DNA of 54,676 nucleotides. Origin: an uncultured Acidobacteriia bacterium (GTDB taxonomy: Bacteria > Acidobacteriota > Terriglobia > Bryobacterales > Bryobacteraceae). The first letter of the stretch is position 1. Each line of letters starts with the position of its first letter. The notes below the pieces were generated by a model that was not told the DNA's origin, did no database searches, and was given only the letters and a program-made list of their open reading frames with translations. The stretch is from the NCBI GenBank assembly GCA_903923395.1, contig CAIXXM010000168.1:1-54676 (forward strand), written 5' to 3'. The translations under genes and the position numbers were made by a program. Positions 52,005-54,676 of the stretch are shown in pieces.

Positions 52005-52487
52005 CTAATCATGGTCCGCAATGCCCTTCAGTTGCTTCAGCACGTGCGGGACCAACTCCAAAATAACACTCAGCGAATCCACCGCTCCGCGCGGGGACCC
52101 AGGGAAATTGATGATAAAAACGTGTCCGCGGTTTCCAGCGACCGCGCGGGACAACGGTGCGAACTTCGTGATCTTGCGCCCTTGAGTGCGCATCAGTTCC
52201 CCGAAACCGGGAATTTCGCGGTCAATCACGTCACGTGTGGCCTCTGGAGTTACATCCCTCGGCGCAATGCCCGTGCCGCCCGTGGTGAAGATCACTTCGG
52301 CAACGCCCTCATCGGCAACCTTCCGCAGCAGTGCCGCGATTTCTTCCCGCTCATCGGGAACAATGCGCTGCAGGGTCACCAGAAAATGCTCACTGGGAAG
52401 CGCTTCGGCGATCGCTGGGCCGGAAAGATCCGGGCGCTCCCCCCGGAAGGAGCGGTCACTGACGGTAATGATGGCAACGTGAATCAT
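52005..52487 (-). CDS. Molybdenum cofactor protein of MogA/MoaB family
   Basis: A 160-aa protein that adenylylates molybdopterin before metal insertion (MogA), or a close MoaB homologue. SDRSFRGERPDLSGPAIAEA and FTTGGTGIAPRDVTPEA are the substrate motifs. Its ATG overlaps the moaC stop by ATGA. Together with moaC and moeA it covers most middle and late steps of the pathway; moaA, moaD and moaE are not in the window. Confidence 0.93.
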   Translation of the reverse strand: MIHVAIITVSDRSFRGERPDLSGPAIAEALPSEHFLVTLQRIVPDEREEIAALLRKVADEGVAEVIFTTGGTGIAPRDVTPEATRDVIDREIPGFGELMRTQGRKITKFAPLSRAVAGNRGHVFIINFPGSPRGAVDSLSVILELVPHVLKQLKGIADHD

Positions 52488-52945
52488 CGGTGGAAGTCTC
52501 CGCTCTTGCCGCCGGTTTTCTCCAGTAAGTAGACGTCTTCAATGGAGATCCGTTTGTCGAGAGCCTTGGTCATATCGTATATGGTCAGCGCCGCTACTGT
52601 CACCGCAGTGAGGGCCTCCATTTCGACGCCGGTTTGCGCGGAAGTGGCAGCAGTGGCGGTGACCCGGATGCCTTCGGCTTCCATCACCATATCGACATCG
52701 GCATAAGAAAGCGGCAGCGAGTGGCACATGGGAATCAGGTCGGCCGTCTTCTTCGCCGCCAGAACTCCGGCCACACGTGCGACACCCAGCGGATCGCCCT
52801 TGGGATTCGCGGGCAGCGCGGCGAGCACCTCTTTGGACATGCGGACAAAGGCATGCGCTTTGGCCGTGCGGCGCGTTTCCGCCTTCGCCCCAACGTCCAC
52901 CATGCGGGGCGTGCCCGCGTCGTCATAATGTGAGAGCTTGCTCAT
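52484..52945 (-). CDS. moaC: Cyclic pyranopterin monophosphate synthase
   Basis: A 153-aa MoaC, converting the MoaA product to cyclic pyranopterin monophosphate in molybdopterin synthesis. Conserved parts are KGDPLGVARVAGVLAAKKTA, LIPMCHSLPL (substrate-binding His), GVEMEALTAVTVAALTIYDM and DVYLLEKTGGKSG. Length is typical. It overlaps moeA (ATGA) upstream and mogA/moaB downstream. Confidence 0.96.
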   Translation of the reverse strand: MSKLSHYDDAGTPRMVDVGAKAETRRTAKAHAFVRMSKEVLAALPANPKGDPLGVARVAGVLAAKKTADLIPMCHSLPLSYADVDMVMEAEGIRVTATAATSAQTGVEMEALTAVTVAALTIYDMTKALDKRISIEDVYLLEKTGGKSGDFHR

Positions 52946-54132
52946 TGAAACAGCACCTGTATGTAATCGCCTTCCTCATAATGCGGACGGTCTGCATCCG
53001 CCACCAAATAAGCATTGACGCGCGCCACCGCGGGCACATCGCCGGAACCCTTCCAGGATTTTGGCGTCACCATTCCATTCCTGACCACCGCGGGCAGAAA
53101 GCGAGTGAGCCCCGGTTTGTGCTGGAAAGGCTGCGTCAGACGCCCGAACGCCAGTGGCAAAGGTGCATCATCCATGCCGGAGAGCAGATCCACCGCGGCG
53201 CGGGCGAAGAGCTCAAACGTTGCCATGGTAGAACCCGGATTGCCGGGCAGACCGAAAAAGAACTTTTCCTTTGCCTGGCCGAATACCAGCGGCGCACCGG
53301 GTTGTATGCGGATGCGGTCGAAGAAGAACTCCGCGCCGAACTCGGCCAGCACGGCTTCCACCACGTCATATTTGCCGGCAGAAACGCCGCCGGAGAGCAA
53401 AAGCAGATCGGCTTCCAGGCCCTGCGCGACCAGTTCCCGTGTTGCCTCCAGAGTGTCTCGCGCGACCGGCAAAATCACGGGGATCGCTCCGGCCCGCTCC
53501 ACTTGCGCGGCCACGGAATAAGAATTCGAATTCCGGATCTGATGCGGCAGCGGCGTGGCTCCAATTTCCACCAATTCATCGCCCGTTGCGATGATGGCCA
53601 CACGCAATTGACGGTAAATAGCCACTTCCTCCATCCCGACGGAAGCCAGCCAGGAAACAGCCGAATGGTTGATGCGTGTGCCGCGCGTGACGCCAGCTTC
53701 CCCAGGCTTGGCTTCACTGCCTTTTGGGGCTATATTGAGCCCGGCGTCGGCGGTATCTGCCAGCGTGACCGTGCCATCCCTGTGGCGGACGCTGTGTTCT
53801 ACCATCACCACGGCATCGGCACCGGCGGGGACGGGCGCGCCAGTCATGATCTCCACGGCTTCCCCGGCCTGCAACTCCCTCTCGGGCCACGCCCCCGCGC
53901 GCACTTCTCCTGTGATCCGCAGGGTGCCCGGCAGATCTTTCGCGCGGACGGCAAAGCCATCCCGCATGGCACGGTCGAAGGGTGGATAAGGACGGTCCGC
54001 CCCGGCGTCCACCGCGAGCACACGGCCAGCCGCAGCGCGCAAGGGCACGGTCTCCACCGGCGGGAAATTGCGCCGCGTCAGCACCTCATGCAAGACTTTC
54101 GACCGGGCTTCTTGAAAAGACAGAGGCTGCAC
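52942..54132 (-). CDS. moeA: Molybdopterin molybdenumtransferase
   Basis: A 396-aa MoeA that inserts molybdate into adenylylated molybdopterin. Domain order is usual: PYPPFDRAMRDGFAVRAKDL, then IMTGAPVPAGADAVVMVEHS and the MogA-like domain with IATGDELVEIG, SNSYSVAAQVERAGA, LLSGGVSAGKYD and GLPGNPGSTMATFELFARAA. The C-terminal beta domain ends EGDYIQVLFQ. The start is GTG 54132, 18 nt from the divergent small gene. It leads the moeA-moaC-mogA run. Confidence 0.96.
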   Translation of the reverse strand: MQPLSFQEARSKVLHEVLTRRNFPPVETVPLRAAAGRVLAVDAGADRPYPPFDRAMRDGFAVRAKDLPGTLRITGEVRAGAWPERELQAGEAVEIMTGAPVPAGADAVVMVEHSVRHRDGTVTLADTADAGLNIAPKGSEAKPGEAGVTRGTRINHSAVSWLASVGMEEVAIYRQLRVAIIATGDELVEIGATPLPHQIRNSNSYSVAAQVERAGAIPVILPVARDTLEATRELVAQGLEADLLLLSGGVSAGKYDVVEAVLAEFGAEFFFDRIRIQPGAPLVFGQAKEKFFFGLPGNPGSTMATFELFARAAVDLLSGMDDAPLPLAFGRLTQPFQHKPGLTRFLPAVVRNGMVTPKSWKGSGDVPAVARVNAYLVADADRPHYEEGDYIQVLFQ

Positions 54133-54150
54133 GTGTAACAGTGTAGACTG

Positions 54151-54561
54151 ATGGCCGAATTGCGCGACAATCCCAACGCGTTCCTCGAAACCGCCCCGGT
54201 GCGTCTGCGCTGGGAGGACAAAGGACTCGACCGTGTAGATGCTGCCTTTCAGACCGAGTCAATTGCCGTGCGCGTGACTTTCGAACTGGGCGACCACGGC
54301 TGGCACTGCGGCTTCAAGGTGAAATCAGACAACCCCAAAGATACGGTGGTCTACGCCTTCCAGGTCTTCGGCGGTGTATTCCAGGCGGTGCAGGATTTTC
54401 TTATGATCCGCGAACCTGCCGCAGTGATCTTCTCCACCACGAAGCCGCAACTCGCCGTAATCTACCGTTCGTACTTATCGCGCCACAGAGATTGGATTGA
54501 AGGCCGCGGTTACAGGCTGGATCTCGAAGCAATGACTTTAGCCAAGCCGGAACTGCAATAA
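54151..54561 (+). CDS. Protein of unknown function
   Basis: A 136-aa soluble protein with no signal or membrane helix. It has a charged N-terminus (AELRDNPNAFLETAPVRLRW), a strand-rich centre (ESIAVRVTFELGDHGWHCGF, VVYAFQVFGGVFQAVQDFLM) and a basic C-terminus. I do not recognise its family. It is divergent from moeA by 18 nt. Its stop lies at the edge of the terminator that serves the convergent gene. Confidence 0.7.
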   Translation: MAELRDNPNAFLETAPVRLRWEDKGLDRVDAAFQTESIAVRVTFELGDHGWHCGFKVKSDNPKDTVVYAFQVFGGVFQAVQDFLMIREPAAVIFSTTKPQLAVIYRSYLSRHRDWIEGRGYRLDLEAMTLAKPELQ

Positions 54562-54584
54562 AAAAGCCTGCCACAGGGGCAGGC
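54560..54584 (-). terminator. Factor-independent terminator (minus strand)
   Basis: The perfect 7-bp stem GCCTGCC-ACAGG-GGCAGGC (54566-54584) is followed, reading the minus strand, by six T (54565-54560). It lies 35 nt after the stop of the convergent gene at 54620. Confidence 0.88.
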
Positions 54585-54619
54585 CGCAGAAAACAAGTCT
54601 CGCAGGATGACAGTGTTTC

Positions 54620-54676
54620 TTAAGCTTTGCGTTTCCGCAGTCTGGTGAGTACAAAGGCGAGACCTGCTGTGCCAGA
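54620..54676 (-). CDS. C-terminal tail of a likely PEP-CTERM-anchored protein, partial
   Basis: Eighteen codons and a stop are visible: SGTAGLAFVLTRLRKRKA. A hydrophobic segment followed by a basic tail is the usual end of PEP-CTERM sorting signals, with the PEP motif expected just beyond the edge. Such proteins are exported and processed by exosortase. The rest of the gene is outside the window. The terminator at 54560 follows its stop. Confidence 0.55.
   Translation of the reverse strand, partial: SGTAGLAFVLTRLRKRKA

Noticed and set aside
52777-54138. 453-aa open frame on the plus strand
   Set aside because: It is antisense to moaC and moeA, which have full family motifs.

Overview
The window is about 54.7 kb of G+C-rich (roughly 60% by eye), gene-dense bacterial chromosome. 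Protein style points to Acidobacteriota, probably the Bryobacter/Solibacter group. This is inferred from the VWFA-related acidobacterial protein, a three-gene RND efflux operon whose permease starts MWIVQLALRRP, the TAT-exported exo-rhamnogalacturonan-lyase-like enzyme, DUF418 membrane proteins, PQQ dehydrogenase, PEP-CTERM tail and many secreted proteins of unknown function. No rRNA, tRNA, CRISPR array or intact insertion sequence was seen.

Layout. 1-2825: partial LysR regulator divergent from a class III aminotransferase, a Thg1-like 3'-5' RNA polymerase and a lone PIN-domain gene. 2940-10491: a receiver-only regulator, secreted and membrane proteins, a two-domain thiol-disulfide protein, a radical SAM protein, a lactonase-type beta-propeller and a small Cys-rich secreted protein. 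10659-17018: four minus-strand genes (TAT-exported lyase, Gly-rich TAT protein, tandem DUF418 paralogues); two of their starts are preceded by stem-loops with the same architecture. 17080-23572: a plus-strand housekeeping run: receiver protein, acylphosphatase, apt, ispE, prs, rplY, pth, rpsF, rpsR, rplI, SDR. 23582-25934: a lower-G+C minus-strand cassette of three genes joined by 4-nt overlaps (64-aa protein, AlbA_2/GHKL ATPase protein, ParA-like ATPase). 26060-32679: HpcH/HpaI aldolase, a palindrome-rich intergenic region, M16 peptidase, rlmN, a PHA-granule-type small protein, PQQ dehydrogenase with an inserted cytochrome c, and a beta-barrel protein. 32744-35531: a small Zn-site protein, purS, glmS and a YjbQ protein. 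35542-42064: RND tripartite efflux pump. 42216-47622: msrB, a large secreted alpha/beta hydrolase, and an ABC-2 exporter with a linked secreted protein. 47709-48116: a ParD antitoxin beside a broken ParE gene. 48113-54676: a STAS protein, an exporter of MsbA type, a VWA protein, the molybdenum cofactor genes mogA/moaB, moaC and moeA, a small unknown gene, and the tail of a PEP-CTERM protein behind a clear terminator.

The best candidate for an undescribed system is the three-gene cassette at 23582-25934. It combines a Schlafen-type AlbA_2 domain, a GHKL-type ATPase and a ParA/MinD-type ATPase with a small Cys-containing protein. It sits in a housekeeping neighbourhood and has a different base composition. 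Other points worth a second look are the bacterial Thg1-like protein, the ParD/ParE remnant, the paired pre-start hairpins, and a 30-nt dispersed repeat present twice. All calls rest on reading the sequence; no database search was run.
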